A stretch of DNA of 64,000 nucleotides from Saprospira grandis str. Lewin (GCF_000250635.1 NC_016940.1:3782501-3846500), one strand, 5' to 3'; positions 35,763-46,891 are shown, counted from the stretch's first letter. The notes: generated from the sequence alone by a model not told the origin. Numbers and translations: made by a program.

Positions 35763-35926
35763 ATTTTAGTCTTTAGTTTTTGTAGAACAATAGCGTTCCT
35801 AAAGTACAACCTTTTATGAATATTGTCAAATAATAGCTGTTGCTGCGCTTTATTTTTTGTTTAAACTAATAGTTTTAGGCGGTACTTTTGTTTTAATCTG
35901 TTCATTATGAGTTTTTTATGTTTGTT

Positions 35927-36010
35927 TTGGGGCCCGCGGCCAGTTCGGCCTTTGGCCTCCCTTGGCCGCCGCTATGCTCCGCAGCTCGCAGGTCTGCTCG
36001 GCCCTTCGGC
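35927..36010 (+). repeat. Dispersed GC-rich repeat, copy 12, left part (split by IS)
   Basis: Forward copy ttggggcccgcggcc to gcagctcgcaggtctgctcg, broken by the insertion element at 36011. It continues at 37567 after the duplicated target. Confidence 0.85.
36000..36010 (+). repeat. Target-site duplication, left
   Basis: The 11-mer ggcccttcggc is identical to 37567-37577 on the far side of the insertion element. Confidence 0.85.
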
Positions 36011-37566
36011 TTGGGTTGACCCACTTTTTATAGCGGTGTCAATTTAGGGATCGATATCCATCATACATAAATATGAATCTCTCTAATCCTAGTCCTATTT
36101 TTTTGACGGATACGGCATGCCTAGTTTTCTTCACTGCGCCATTAAATCCGCCCAACCTCGCTATGATCCAATAGGCCCAAGCTATTGATTTAGAGGTGAA
36201 TGGATTGCGCAAAGAAGGGCTTTGGCTTTCGCCTTTTAGATATTGTTTAAATATAAGATCTAAGACTTCTACTTCATCTTCTGTGAAAATAGAGGTTGCT
36301 GGAGTCTCATTATCTTGGTTAAGTCCAGCTTCTTTAAGCTTAAGGACCTTGTCAGATGCACTGATTGCCATAAGTATCATTTTGCGGATAGCTTTACCTG
36401 TTTTTAAACATATGTTTTCAATATCAAAGCCATCTGATTTTAAATATTTAAAGTATGTTTCAATTAACCACCTCTTGCGGTAGCAAAGAACAAGCTCTAA
36501 GAGCTCTTCTTCGCTGTTGATTTCTTCATTTGTGAGTAAGCGCCAACTGATGGTTTCATCATCATGATCTTTTTTTGTTCGGCTTCTTTTTCTAGCGGCA
36601 GATTTTGAAAAACCTTTGCCCTTTTCAAAGACCTCAATAACATTGATTGTCATTGGTTTAGGCCTTGGTTCGCCAAGAACATACTTACAAGATTTGGGAA
36701 CGGCAAAAGTCACTTTTTTAGATCGAATAACTAGCTTCTTCCCGTTAAGTTTTTTACGGCTACTCTTGACCGTTTCTGTCGTCTCAAAGTCTGCTGGATA
36801 ATGTTCAAAGACATCACATAATGGAATCTTTTTGCCATCCTCCCAAATCGTTGCTCGTCTATCTGTTCGAGACCGAATCAAGAACTTAATATGCTGTCTG
36901 AAAAAACTTTCCATCATAGGATAAACATCTCCTTCTCGATCACAAACATGTAAAATATCAATTAGGTCGTTAATTATTTTTAACGCAGATTCTGTCTCTT
37001 CTACATTTATTTTCCACCTCGTAATTTCACCTCTAAAATGACCCGTATTTCTATTTTCAGCCTCCTTACAAGTTACTCTATTTTTATATCGATTATAAAG
37101 CTGAATACCTCCTAAGCCATGATAATGAAAGCTTTCTCGACCATATAGTAGAGCCATGTGAAGAAATACAGACAAATTTGTTTCCCGACCTCCAGGGCCT
37201 AAACCCTCTTTGTCGGTTAGTCTATTTCTTTGCTTGTTCAGTACAACTTCAGAGGTGTCGTGAAAGGCCAGAAGCTTTTCTTCAACCACCTTCATAGACT
37301 CCCTACTTTTGCCAATAAACTCAAATTGAATGTATTCCTCAGTAAGATTTTTGTTTGATAACAACCTCATGAAAGCCTTACGGTCTGCATCAGTTTTTGC
37401 TACATTTGTTAAATGTGGGTTAGGATTATTTTTTAGACTCTCTACTAATCTATAACATACTCTTACTGATTGCTTATTTAACATAAATGAAGATACATTT
37501 GTACTGTCCATATAAATCTTGATTTAGAGCTAATTTAAGCTTATTTTTAAAAGTGGGTCAACCCAA
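36011..37566 (-). mobile_element. IS4-family insertion sequence, complete (1556 bp)
   Basis: Bounded by perfect inverted repeats: left ttgggttgacccactttt (36011-36028) and its complement aaaagtgggtcaacccaa at the right end (37549-37566). It carries one full transposase gene and is flanked by an 11-bp direct repeat, a length usual for IS4-type elements. AT-rich against its surroundings. The intact ends, gene and target duplication indicate recent insertion. Confidence 0.92.
36039..37511 (-). CDS. IS4-family transposase
   Basis: 490 residues, DDE transposase. N-terminal DNA-binding part (residues 1-90), a first catalytic Asp region around the NKQRNRLTDKEGLGPGGRETNLSVFLHMAL block, and the second Asp in ILHVCDREGDVYPMMESFF. 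The C-terminal IS4 signature Y-x2-R-x3-E-x6-K is matched exactly by YRKRWLIETYFKYLK, giving the catalytic Glu. Full length, no frameshift, so the element could be active. Its codons are more AT-rich than in neighbouring genes, as for an acquired element. Confidence 0.93.
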   Translation of the reverse strand: MDSTNVSSFMLNKQSVRVCYRLVESLKNNPNPHLTNVAKTDADRKAFMRLLSNKNLTEEYIQFEFIGKSRESMKVVEEKLLAFHDTSEVVLNKQRNRLTDKEGLGPGGRETNLSVFLHMALLYGRESFHYHGLGGIQLYNRYKNRVTCKEAENRNTGHFRGEITRWKINVEETESALKIINDLIDILHVCDREGDVYPMMESFFRQHIKFLIRSRTDRRATIWEDGKKIPLCDVFEHYPADFETTETVKSSRKKLNGKKLVIRSKKVTFAVPKSCKYVLGEPRPKPMTINVIEVFEKGKGFSKSAARKRSRTKKDHDDETISWRLLTNEEINSEEELLELVLCYRKRWLIETYFKYLKSDGFDIENICLKTGKAIRKMILMAISASDKVLKLKEAGLNQDNETPATSIFTEDEVEVLDLIFKQYLKGESQSPSLRNPFTSKSIAWAYWIIARLGGFNGAVKKTRHAVSVKKIGLGLERFIFMYDGYRSLN

Positions 37567-37632
37567 GGCCCTTCGGCCTGCGGCCTCGGTCTGCCGCTTC
37601 GCGGCACTGCTGCGCAGCGCTGGGCCGCACAA
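37567..37632 (+). repeat. Dispersed GC-rich repeat, copy 12, right part with target duplication
   Basis: Starts with the 11-bp duplicated target ggcccttcggc and continues tgcggcctcggtctgccgc to cagcgctgggcc. The stretch 37633-37741 after it holds nothing recognised. Confidence 0.85.
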
Positions 37633-37741
37633 CTTATTTTTTCAGTTTTGGCAGTTATCTTCGGCCCGAAAAAAAATAAAAAAATAGTTTGCTCAAAATC
37701 AGCAGGTTATTCTTATATTTAAGCTGTTGTTAAAAAATAGG

Positions 37742-37773
37742 TTTGGAAAAGCCAAAAGGAGCGCCTATATTTG
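37742..37773 (+). promoter_or_regulatory. Promoter of tRNA-Asp
   Basis: TTTG at 37742-37745 and TATATTTG at 37766-37773, 20 bases apart, agree with the Bacteroidota consensus and lie about 30 bases before the mature tRNA. Confidence 0.7.
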
Positions 37774-37801
37774 TGTCGTTCCCAGAGGGAATAACCAATT
37801 T

Positions 37802-37875
37802 GGTCTGGTAGTTCAGTTGGTTAGAATACCTGCCTGTCACGCAGGGGGTCGCGGGTTCGAGTCCCGTCCAGACCG
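37802..37875 (+). tRNA. tRNA-Asp (GTC)
   Basis: 74 nt. Acceptor stem ggtctgg/ccagacc, discriminator G, D arm with agttcagttggttagaat, anticodon stem cctgc/gcagg around loop ctgtcac (anticodon gtc at 37836-37838), T loop ggttcgagtcc. CCA is not encoded. Confidence 0.97.
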
Positions 37876-37878
37876 CTA

Positions 37879-37905
37879 AGCACGCATCTTGCGTGCTTTT
37901 TTTTT
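37879..37905 (+). terminator. Terminator of tRNA-Asp
   Basis: Stem agcacgca with tgcgtgct, 3-base loop, eight T. Confidence 0.9.
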
Positions 37906-37932
37906 GCCCCTAGGGGAGGGGTTCGGGCCAAA

Positions 37933-37968
37933 AAAAGGGGCAGCGAATAATCATTCGCTGCCCCTTTT
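37933..37968 (-). terminator. Hairpin ending the CRISPR transcript
   Basis: A perfect 16-bp stem, aaaaggggcagcgaat with its complement, and a 4-base loop. On the minus strand it is followed by a T-run; on the plus strand only by tttt. It therefore fits a terminator for the leftward CRISPR precursor, placed next to the oldest repeat. Confidence 0.65.
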
Positions 37969-37970
37969 GG

Positions 37971-40900
37971 GTTTTGCTGCTTCGCCTGCAAAGGGTTTAG
38001 TATGAAGAAGTCGAATATAATTATAATAATTATATCGGTTTCAATGCTGCTTCGCCTGCAAAGGGTTTAGTATAAATAGAATGGGCTGAAGGCGAAAAGC
38101 TAAAGGCGTTTCAATGCTGCTTCGCCTGCAAAGGGTTTAGTATCTCGCACATGACAACAGCAGTTCCTCCCTCAGAGTTTCAATGCTGCTTCGCCTGCAA
38201 AGGGTTTAGTATCTGTTTATACTCGCCCAATCGAGTAAACTAATTATGTTTCAATGCTGCTTCGCCTGCAAAGGGTTTAGTATAGCATGTCAAAAAAGTA
38301 TATTACACACAAACAGACGTTTCAATGCTGCTTCGCCTGCAAAGGGTTTAGTATAGGTTTGAGCGAATTAGCCCAATTGAGACTGGAGTTTCAATGCTGC
38401 TTCGCCTGCAAAGGGTTTAGTATAGCATGTCAAAAAAGTATATTACACACAAACAGACGTTTCAATGCTGCTTCGCCTGCAAAGGGTTTAGTATAGGTTT
38501 GAGCGAATTAGCCCAATTGAGACTGGAGTTTCAATGCTGCTTCGCCTGCAAAGGGTTTAGTATGGACGAAGAAGGATATGGAGATATCCTTCTAAAAGGT
38601 TTCAATGCTGCTTCGCCTGCAAAGGGTTTAGTATATGTGAGTATTTTGTGTCTCTCCAGACATACGTAGTTTCAATGCTGCTTCGCCTGCAAAGGGTTTA
38701 GTATGTAATGACAAATCGGCCTTACCCGACCTAAATTCTGTTTCAATGCTGCTTCGCCTGCAAAGGGTTTAGTATCCAAGTTTATGTGTGCTTTACACAG
38801 GAGATACTTGTTTCAATGCTGCTTCGCCTGCAAAGGGTTTAGTATGAAAGGAAAAGTAGTATATGCTAAGTTCTACGAAGTTTCAATGCTGCTTCGCCTG
38901 CAAAGGGTTTAGTATTTCCAGTCCCATGCAGGAAACTCCTGCAGGACTGAAGTTTCAATGCTGCTTCGCCTGCAAAGGGTTTAGTATCTCTTCAGGAAGA
39001 GTGGTTTCATCGGCATCGGGAGTTTCAATGCTGCTTCGCCTGCAAAGGGTTTAGTATGTTAACCACCCACTCAGTACTAATCTCTTTCTCCAGTTTCAAT
39101 GCTGCTTCGCCTGCAAAGGGTTTAGTATCTGTGGCAATCATCGTGTCCACTTCGCCAAATTGGGGTTTCAATGCTGCTTCGCCTGCAAAGGGTTTAGTAT
39201 ATAAAAACGAAATACAGGTATTAGTACAGTTGTTGTTTCAATGCTGCTTCGCCTGCAAAGGGTTTAGTATTAGAACTTCTGGAAAAGGAGGGGTTAGAGG
39301 TAACAGTTTCAATGCTGCTTCGCCTGCAAAGGGTTTAGTATATTTCGTATTTGTCCTTAGCCAAATAGAAGGCAATAAAGTTTCAATGCTGCTTCGCCTG
39401 CAAAGGGTTTAGTATTGAAAATATCCTAAACGCCCCCAACGGCTTAGATGTTTCAATGCTGCTTCGCCTGCAAAGGGTTTAGTATTGATATTACAAACAC
39501 CTATCTATGATAGAGTATGTTTCAATGCTGCTTCGCCTGCAAAGGGTTTAGTATGCAGTGTTAGTAAATTTGTAGGAGCCACTAACAAAGTTTCAATGCT
39601 GCTTCGCCTGCAAAGGGTTTAGTATTCGTCCTCGCTTTGATGTTCGTAAATTCAAACCCGTTTCAATGCTGCTTCGCCTGCAAAGGGTTTAGTATCTCTA
39701 ATAGTTAATAAGTGGAGACAAGGTTAAATAAAGTTTCAATGCTGCTTCGCCTGCAAAGGGTTTAGTATTTTCTACTCTCCTATCGAGAGCAGAAGAGCTG
39801 CGAAGTTTCAATGCTGCTTCGCCTGCAAAGGGTTTAGTATAATGTCAGATAAACCTTGTTTTGGGTCTTGGTATTGTTTCAATGCTGCTTCGCCTGCAAA
39901 GGGTTTAGTATGTTCCAATTTATATTGTTCTTCTGCTTCTTTAACCGTTTCAATGCTGCTTCGCCTGCAAAGGGTTTAGTATAGGGGAGGCTAACCCCAC
40001 TCTCGCCCTTAAGCGGGCGTTTCAATGCTGCTTCGCCTGCAAAGGGTTTAGTATTGCCCTCCCAAGGCTGAGATTCAGCCTCAAAGAAGTTTCAATGCTG
40101 CTTCGCCTGCAAAGGGTTTAGTATAGGAGACCACTATACCAAGCGCTTTTATTCATGTGTTTCAATGCTGCTTCGCCTGCAAAGGGTTTAGTATTAAATA
40201 TGGGTAAGCAGTATAAAGAATTTGAGACGGTTTCAATGCTGCTTCGCCTGCAAAGGGTTTAGTATATTTACGAGTTCGAGATCAAGGCGTCTTTTTCAGA
40301 GTTTCAATGCTGCTTCGCCTGCAAAGGGTTTAGTATTATCCATCCGTTTTCTTATAATTGTGTAAATGCACAGTTTCAATGCTGCTTCGCCTGCAAAGGG
40401 TTTAGTATCTCAAAGCCTTCAATTTGGGTTGGAAATGGATGTAGTTTCAATGCTGCTTCGCCTGCAAAGGGTTTAGTATCAGGAAGATTTTCGTGTACAA
40501 AAGCCTCTACACAGTTTCAATGCTGCTTCGCCTGCAAAGGGTTTAGTATTCTATATTGGAAGAGTTAGAAGAGTATGAGTACTGTTTCAATGCTGCTTCG
40601 CCTGCAAAGGGTTTAGTATATTCTTTGCTTTACTGTAATTCAGGGTTCGGTTGCAGTTTCAATGCTGCTTCGCCTGCAAAGGGTTTAGTATCCGTTTTTC
40701 GGTTCGCCAAACCCTAACAACGAAAGTTTCAATGCTGCTTCGCCTGCAAAGGGTTTAGTATTAAGAGAAATTGGTTTATCTACAAGAGCTTGGAACTGTT
40801 TCAATGCTGCTTCGCCTGCAAAGGGTTTAGTATAGAACCCAATCAAATCCATTCAGAGGGCACGTATATCGTTTCAATGCTGCTTCGCCTGCAAAGGGTT

Positions 40901-43900
40901 TAGTATCAGCTTCGTTTAGATATTAGAGAGACAGGTGCTGAAGTTTCAATGCTGCTTCGCCTGCAAAGGGTTTAGTATCAGGTACTTCGGAGCAAATACG
41001 CCGTCTTTTTGTTTCAATGCTGCTTCGCCTGCAAAGGGTTTAGTATTCGACTAGGTTGCGTTTGGCTGAAGAATAGAGAGGAGTTTCAATGCTGCTTCGC
41101 CTGCAAAGGGTTGAGTATAGGTCTTCGAACTTTGTTTCGAAATCGGCTGGGCGTTTCAATGCTGCTTCGCCTGCAAAGGGTTTAGTATTCATAAATTTGA
41201 CCTTCATAACCTTTTACCTTTAAAAGTTTCAATGCTGCTTCGCCTGCAAAGGGTTTAGTATTACTCATGACTTTTGGTATTAATGATTAATAAATGTTTC
41301 AATGCTGCTTCGCCTGCAAAGGGTTTAGTATAGCGATAAACAAGAGCGTTTGCTATTAGAAGTAGAACAGTTTCAATGCTGCTTCGCCTGCAAAGGGTTT
41401 AGTATCATTGGCCCGAATGGAAGAATGTTATCCCATGCGTGTTTCAATGCTGCTTCGCCTGCAAAGGGTTTAGTATCCTCTAGCCAATGCAGACCAAGCA
41501 AAGAACGCCGGTTTCAATGCTGCTTCGCCTGCAAAGGGTTTAGTATCATTGGCCCGAATGGAAGAATGTTATCCCATGCGTGTTTCAATGCTGCTTCGCC
41601 TGCAAAGGGTTTAGTATCCTCTAGCCAATGCAGACCAAGCAAAGAACGCCGGTTTCAATGCTGCTTCGCCTGCAAAGGGTTTAGTATACATGCCATACTC
41701 CATTGCTAGAGCTACACGATTGTTTCAATGCTGCTTCGCCTGCAAAGGGTTTAGTATATCTTTGTAGATTATGAAAAAGAACTATATAACAAGTTTCAAT
41801 GCTGCTTCGCCTGCAAAGGGTTTAGTATCCTCTAGCCAATGCAGACCAAGCAAAGAACGCCGGTTTCAATGCTGCTTCGCCTGCAAAGGGTTTAGTATCA
41901 TTGGCCCGAATGGAAGAATGTTATCCCATGCGTGTTTCAATGCTGCTTCGCCTGCAAAGGGTTTAGTATCCTCTAGCCAATGCAGACCAAGCAAAGAACG
42001 CCGGTTTCAATGCTGCTTCGCCTGCAAAGGGTTTAGTATATATACTATGCAAGATCTATGCATCGTTAAATTGTTTCAATGCTGCTTCGCCTGCAAAGGG
42101 TTTAGTATAAAGTGGAGAAGAACGAGCATATTAGTAGCCATTAGCTGTTTCAATGCTGCTTCGCCTGCAAAGGGTTTAGTATGACTAAATACACATTTAA
42201 AAACGAGGATGGTAAAAGTTTCAATGCTGCTTCGCCTGCAAAGGGTTTAGTATCATCAAGCGCTCTTTCCTTGAGCGTTACGGGGTAGAGTTTCAATGCT
42301 GCTTCGCCTGCAAAGGGTTTAGTATACATGCCATACTCCATTGCTAGAGCTACACGATTGTTTCAATGCTGCTTCGCCTGCAAAGGGTTTAGTATATCTT
42401 TGTAGATTATGAAAAAGAACTATATAACAAGTTTCAATGCTGCTTCGCCTGCAAAGGGTTTAGTATAAGGCTAAGGCTCGGGCGGCTAAGGCCGATATTG
42501 AGTTTCAATGCTGCTTCGCCTGCAAAGGGTTTAGTATACATTCGTTACTCATTTGGCTGTTGGTTTTGCGGTGTTTCAATGCTGCTTCGCCTGCAAAGGG
42601 TTTAGTATACATCCCCCCCGTCCTTAGCCGTTTCACCCCCAAGTTTCAATGCTGCTTCGCCTGCAAAGGGTTTAGTATCCTTTAGGGTCACATGCATGTC
42701 CATAGCGAAGGTTGTTTCAATGCTGCTTCGCCTGCAAAGGGTTTAGTATAGGATATGGAGATATCCTTCTGGAAGATTACTTGAGTTTCAATGCTGCTTC
42801 GCCTGCAAAGGGTTTAGTATATATCTAAGGTAGGCTTAGCCATTGGTGGGGAGCATAGTTTCAATGCTGCTTCGCCTGCAAAGGGTTTAGTATTGGTTCG
42901 AATTTGGAGAACATGGTATATCTGGTAAGGTAGTTTCAATGCTGCTTCGCCTGCAAAGGGTTTAGTATGCTTTCCGTTTCTTGAAAGCGGACGGCAAAAC
43001 AGAAGTTTCAATGCTGCTTCGCCTGCAAAGGGTTTAGTATTTGATCCAGAAACAATTTTTAAGCCCCTACAACACTGTTTCAATGCTGCTTCGCCTGCAA
43101 AGGGTTTAGTATGGATATATTACGCTTGTAGATGGGGTGGACCTGGTTTCAATGCTGCTTCGCCTGCAAAGGGTTTAGTATTAGATTTTTCAGCTTCTGA
43201 TAATAGTTTATTAAAAGTTTCAATGCTGCTTCGCCTGCAAAGGGTTTAGTATAGAAGAGTTTAAGCAGCTTGTCTGCAAATGTAGACGTTTCAATGCTGC
43301 TTCGCCTGCAAAGGGTTTAGTATTGGTAAGTATTGTACTTTGGAAATCATTAGATTGTTTCAATGCTGCTTCGCCTGCAAAGGGTTTAGTATATGACTAC
43401 CTGGATCGACGAAGATATGAAGAAAGGTGTTTCAATGCTGCTTCGCCTGCAAAGGGTTTAGTATCAAACGCAGGTCAAGAAGAACACTAAGAGCGGCGTG
43501 TTTCAATGCTGCTTCGCCTGCAAAGGGTTTAGTATATAGTAAAAGAAGGCAGGCCCTGCGTCACTTCCTTGTTTCAATGCTGCTTCGCCTGCAAAGGGTT
43601 TAGTATAAAGAGATCGTGGAGGATCCTATCAAGGCTGTTGCTGTTTCAATGCTGCTTCGCCTGCAAAGGGTTTAGTATTTGAGAGCTGATGATTCCAAAG
43701 CAAAAACTACAGTGTTTCAATGCTGCTTCGCCTGCAAAGGGTTTAGTATCTACCTATACGGTAACTAAGCACTAGCCTTTGTCTAGTTTCAATGCTGCTT
43801 CGCCTGCAAAGGGTTTAGTATAATACCTTAAAATTTAAGTATATCTATGAAAGTGGTTTCAATGCTGCTTCGCCTGCAAAGGGTTTAGTATTTAAAGCTG

Positions 43901-46223
43901 TCTAAGGCAGCTGAAAAAGGGTTGAAGTTTCAATGCTGCTTCGCCTGCAAAGGGTTTAGTATTTGTTACCCGGCCTCCAAACAAGGTCAGCACCAGGTTT
44001 CAATGCTGCTTCGCCTGCAAAGGGTTTAGTATTTAGGCTTAATGTAGTCAAAAAACTCCTTTTCTGTGTTTCAATGCTGCTTCGCCTGCAAAGGGTTTAG
44101 TATTTAACGTAGTTTTCTAGAATGTTTAAAGATTCTACAGTTTCAATGCTGCTTCGCCTGCAAAGGGTTTAGTATAGCATTGGACCGAACCGTAAAAGTA
44201 CGAGGAAAGTTTCAATGCTGCTTCGCCTGCAAAGGGTTTAGTATTTGCTATTGACCTTTTTGAGGGGGGCAAATTGCTGTTTCAATGCTGCTTCGCCTGC
44301 AAAGGGTTTAGTATCTAAGGTCCGCTGTATAGTTGGAGTTTATATAGGGTTTCAATGCTGCTTCGCCTGCAAAGGGTTTAGTATCTGTAACTCTTCCATC
44401 ATCAGGATTAGTTATTCAGTTTCAATGCTGCTTCGCCTGCAAAGGGTTTAGTATGTAAGGAACGGGCACTAAAGCTTCGATCGTTGAGCGTTTCAATGCT
44501 GCTTCGCCTGCAAAGGGTTTAGTATCAAGCACCACCGAGAGAATCGTTTTAGAGGAAGATGTTTCAATGCTGCTTCGCCTGCAAAGGGTTTAGTATTTGA
44601 GAGGTTATTCGTACTCTCTCAAGACATCTTGTTTCAATGCTGCTTCGCCTGCAAAGGGTTTAGTATTTAAAACATTCTAAGGCCGATTAAAGCCTTTAAT
44701 GTTTCAATGCTGCTTCGCCTGCAAAGGGTTTAGTATAAGCAGCATCAGGTTTTCATGTAGGTTGCGATGATTGTTTCAATGCTGCTTCGCCTGCAAAGGG
44801 TTTAGTATGGGACCATTCCAGCATGAGTGCGCCCACCGATACAGTTTCAATGCTGCTTCGCCTGCAAAGGGTTTAGTATTAAACCTCGAAGAAACATTGA
44901 GCATGTTATTTTTGTTTCAATGCTGCTTCGCCTGCAAAGGGTTTAGTATTCTTAAAAATATAATTTATGATGAAACTTCAGTGTTTCAATGCTGCTTCGC
45001 CTGCAAAGGGTTTAGTATAAAGAAGAAATTATCTATGTTGAAAAAAATAAGAAGTTTCAATGCTGCTTCGCCTGCAAAGGGTTTAGTATAAATTTAAAGA
45101 AAATTCTCCTGATTGTATATATAGTTTCAATGCTGCTTCGCCTGCAAAGGGTTTAGTATCCCCCGCAAAACAGAGCGAAGCGACGGCGAAGCCGAAGTTT
45201 CAATGCTGCTTCGCCTGCAAAGGGTTTAGTATAGATGCTACATCTGACATAATTGATATGGTAATAGTTTCAATGCTGCTTCGCCTGCAAAGGGTTTAGT
45301 ATAAAAAAGGCTTTCAAAAAAGACTAAAAAAAGGGGTTTCAATGCTGCTTCGCCTGCAAAGGGTTTAGTATTTTTTCTGGAAGATTGATAATATCTCCAA
45401 ATACAACGTTTCAATGCTGCTTCGCCTGCAAAGGGTTTAGTATGTATTGATAGTGGGTTTAACTTTAAAAACTAAAAAGTTTCAATGCTGCTTCGCCTGC
45501 AAAGGGTTTAGTATTCATTATCGATTTTGTAATCAAAAAGACCTTGAGGTTTCAATGCTGCTTCGCCTGCAAAGGGTTTAGTATACCCAGCAGAATGAGG
45601 AGACCTTTTATTTTATACTAGTTTCAATGCTGCTTCGCCTGCAAAGGGTTTAGTATTTACACAGCTACAATGTATTCTCTTCAGTTTATGCAGTTTCAAT
45701 GCTGCTTCGCCTGCAAAGGGTTTAGTATGATAATTGCGGAATCTTTTATAAGGCCGATACAGAAGTTTCAATGCTGCTTCGCCTGCAAAGGGTTTAGTAT
45801 AAATCCCTTCTCAGTTCACAAAAGAACAATGGAATGTTTCAATGCTGCTTCGCCTGCAAAGGGTTTAGTATACGATCAAACAATTGCGTTTCAGTTGTGG
45901 TCTCGTGTTTCAATGCTGCTTCGCCTGCAAAGGGTTTAGTATTTATTAAACTTCTTTTTAGAGAGGTATTTAATTGGTTTCAATGCTGCTTCGCCTGCAA
46001 AGGGTTTAGTATAGAAACAGGGGTAAGTAATCAAAAAGTCTATGCTTGTTTCAATGCTGCTTCGCCTGCAAAGGGTTTAGTATGTTTTCAAGGGGCATGT
46101 TTGGTACCCTGAACGAGTTTCAATGCTGCTTCGCCTGCAAAGGGTTTAGTATATAACCCTCTTAACGACAGTGGAAAAGGAGAAATCGTTTCAATGCTGC
46201 TTCGCCTGCAAAGGGTTTAGTAT
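37971..46223 (-). CRISPR. CRISPR array, about 117 repeats of 36 bp
   Basis: Repeat on the plus strand: gtttcaatgctgcttcgcct then gcaaagggtttagtat. Repeats are almost all identical; spacers are 32-38 bases. A hand count gives 117 repeats and 116 spacers, about 107 of them distinct. The minus-strand repeat ends ATTGAAAC, the tag typical of Cas6-processed type I and III arrays. The leftmost repeat (37971-38003) has lost caa, and the repeat at 41083 has a T-to-G change (gggttgagtat). The right flank is an AT-rich leader. All three facts place the new end at the right. Type cannot be told because no effector genes are in view. The many short reading frames across it (translating as FNAASPAKGLV or FQCCFACKGFSI) are not genes. 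Confidence 0.98.
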
Positions 46224-46440
46224 AGTAAAACTATCATATAATTTAAAAAGTCATAAGAACGCCACAACCTATATTAGAGTCATGTAACTCAAAAATATAC
46301 CGCAAATCCTTTTGCTGCCCTTTTTTCATTTTAAGAAAGTTTTAAGATTCGTAAAAGCTAAGACCAAAACCAATATATGCTAGCCCAAAACTCCCGAACT
46401 ACAGCCCAATATAGCCATTTCCCCCCAAAACAACAAACAA
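46224..46440 (-). promoter_or_regulatory. Probable CRISPR leader
   Basis: About 215 AT-rich bases with no gene, adjoining the right-end repeat. On the minus strand a TATTTTTG box (46290-46297) matches the -7 consensus about 65 bases before the first repeat. A match to the -33 element is not clear. Confidence 0.6.
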
Positions 46441-46478
46441 AAAAAAGAGCGAAATAGCCCCTACGCTATTCCACTCTC
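46440..46478 (-). terminator. Terminator of the STAS-like gene
   Basis: On the minus strand gagtggaatagc pairs imperfectly with gctatttcgctc and is followed by a T-run. It separates the gene from the CRISPR leader. Confidence 0.65.
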
Positions 46479-46492
46479 TTTCGCTAACTAGG

Positions 46493-46891
46493 CTAATGCC
46501 CGTTCTTTTTCTTGATCTCTAATAACCAATCTATCGCCTCTTGCTCATTGGTAAATAACCGAATCGGATGCGAGATTTTGTTCAAACTTAACATGAAGTT
46601 CCCCAGTATTTTAGAAGCCCCATTGTTAATCAATCCAGCCCCCGCAGCAATGTTCAATCGCGGGTCTTTTTCGCCAGATACTCGCCTAGCTTCCTTAGAT
46701 TGCCCCCTCAATCCACGCATGTCCGCCAAAAAATATAATGGTTGACTCCCCCGAATCTGATAGGCGGCCTCTATCCACTCCAAAGAGTCCTCGGCCTCTA
46801 AATAAGCTCCCTGACCCACTCGCTGGACCAAAATCTCCGTCTGCTCATCCATATAAAGCAAACTCTTCTTTAATTGTATTTCTGTTCTCAT
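46493..46891 (-). CDS. STAS/SEC14-like small protein
   Basis: 132 residues from the ATG at 46891 (MRTEIQLKKSLLYMDEQTEILV); an ATG at 46903 would add four. Compact alpha/beta protein: VQRVGQGAYLEAEDSLEWIEAAYQIRGSQPLYFLADMRGLRGQSKEARR, then the C-terminal block NNGASKILGNFMLSLNKISHPIRLFTNEQEAIDWLLEIKK, which is common in Bacteroidota STAS-like proteins of unknown role. Cytoplasmic. Nothing links it to the CRISPR array except position. Confidence 0.65.
   Translation of the reverse strand: MRTEIQLKKSLLYMDEQTEILVQRVGQGAYLEAEDSLEWIEAAYQIRGSQPLYFLADMRGLRGQSKEARRVSGEKDPRLNIAAGAGLINNGASKILGNFMLSLNKISHPIRLFTNEQEAIDWLLEIKKKNGH

Noticed and set aside
36039-37511. A CRISPR-linked (Cas1-like or Tn7-type) role for the transposase near the array
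   Set aside because: It is a plain IS4-family DDE enzyme with its own inverted ends; proximity to the array looks accidental.
38287-46112. Many reading frames of 60-140 codons across the array, on both strands
   Set aside because: They translate the CRISPR repeat over and over (FNAASPAKGLV, FQCCFACKGFSI, TKPFAGEAALKL) joined by spacers; not proteins.
46493-46891. A cas accessory gene next to the leader
   Set aside because: The sequence is STAS-like, has its own terminator facing the leader, and has no known CRISPR connection.
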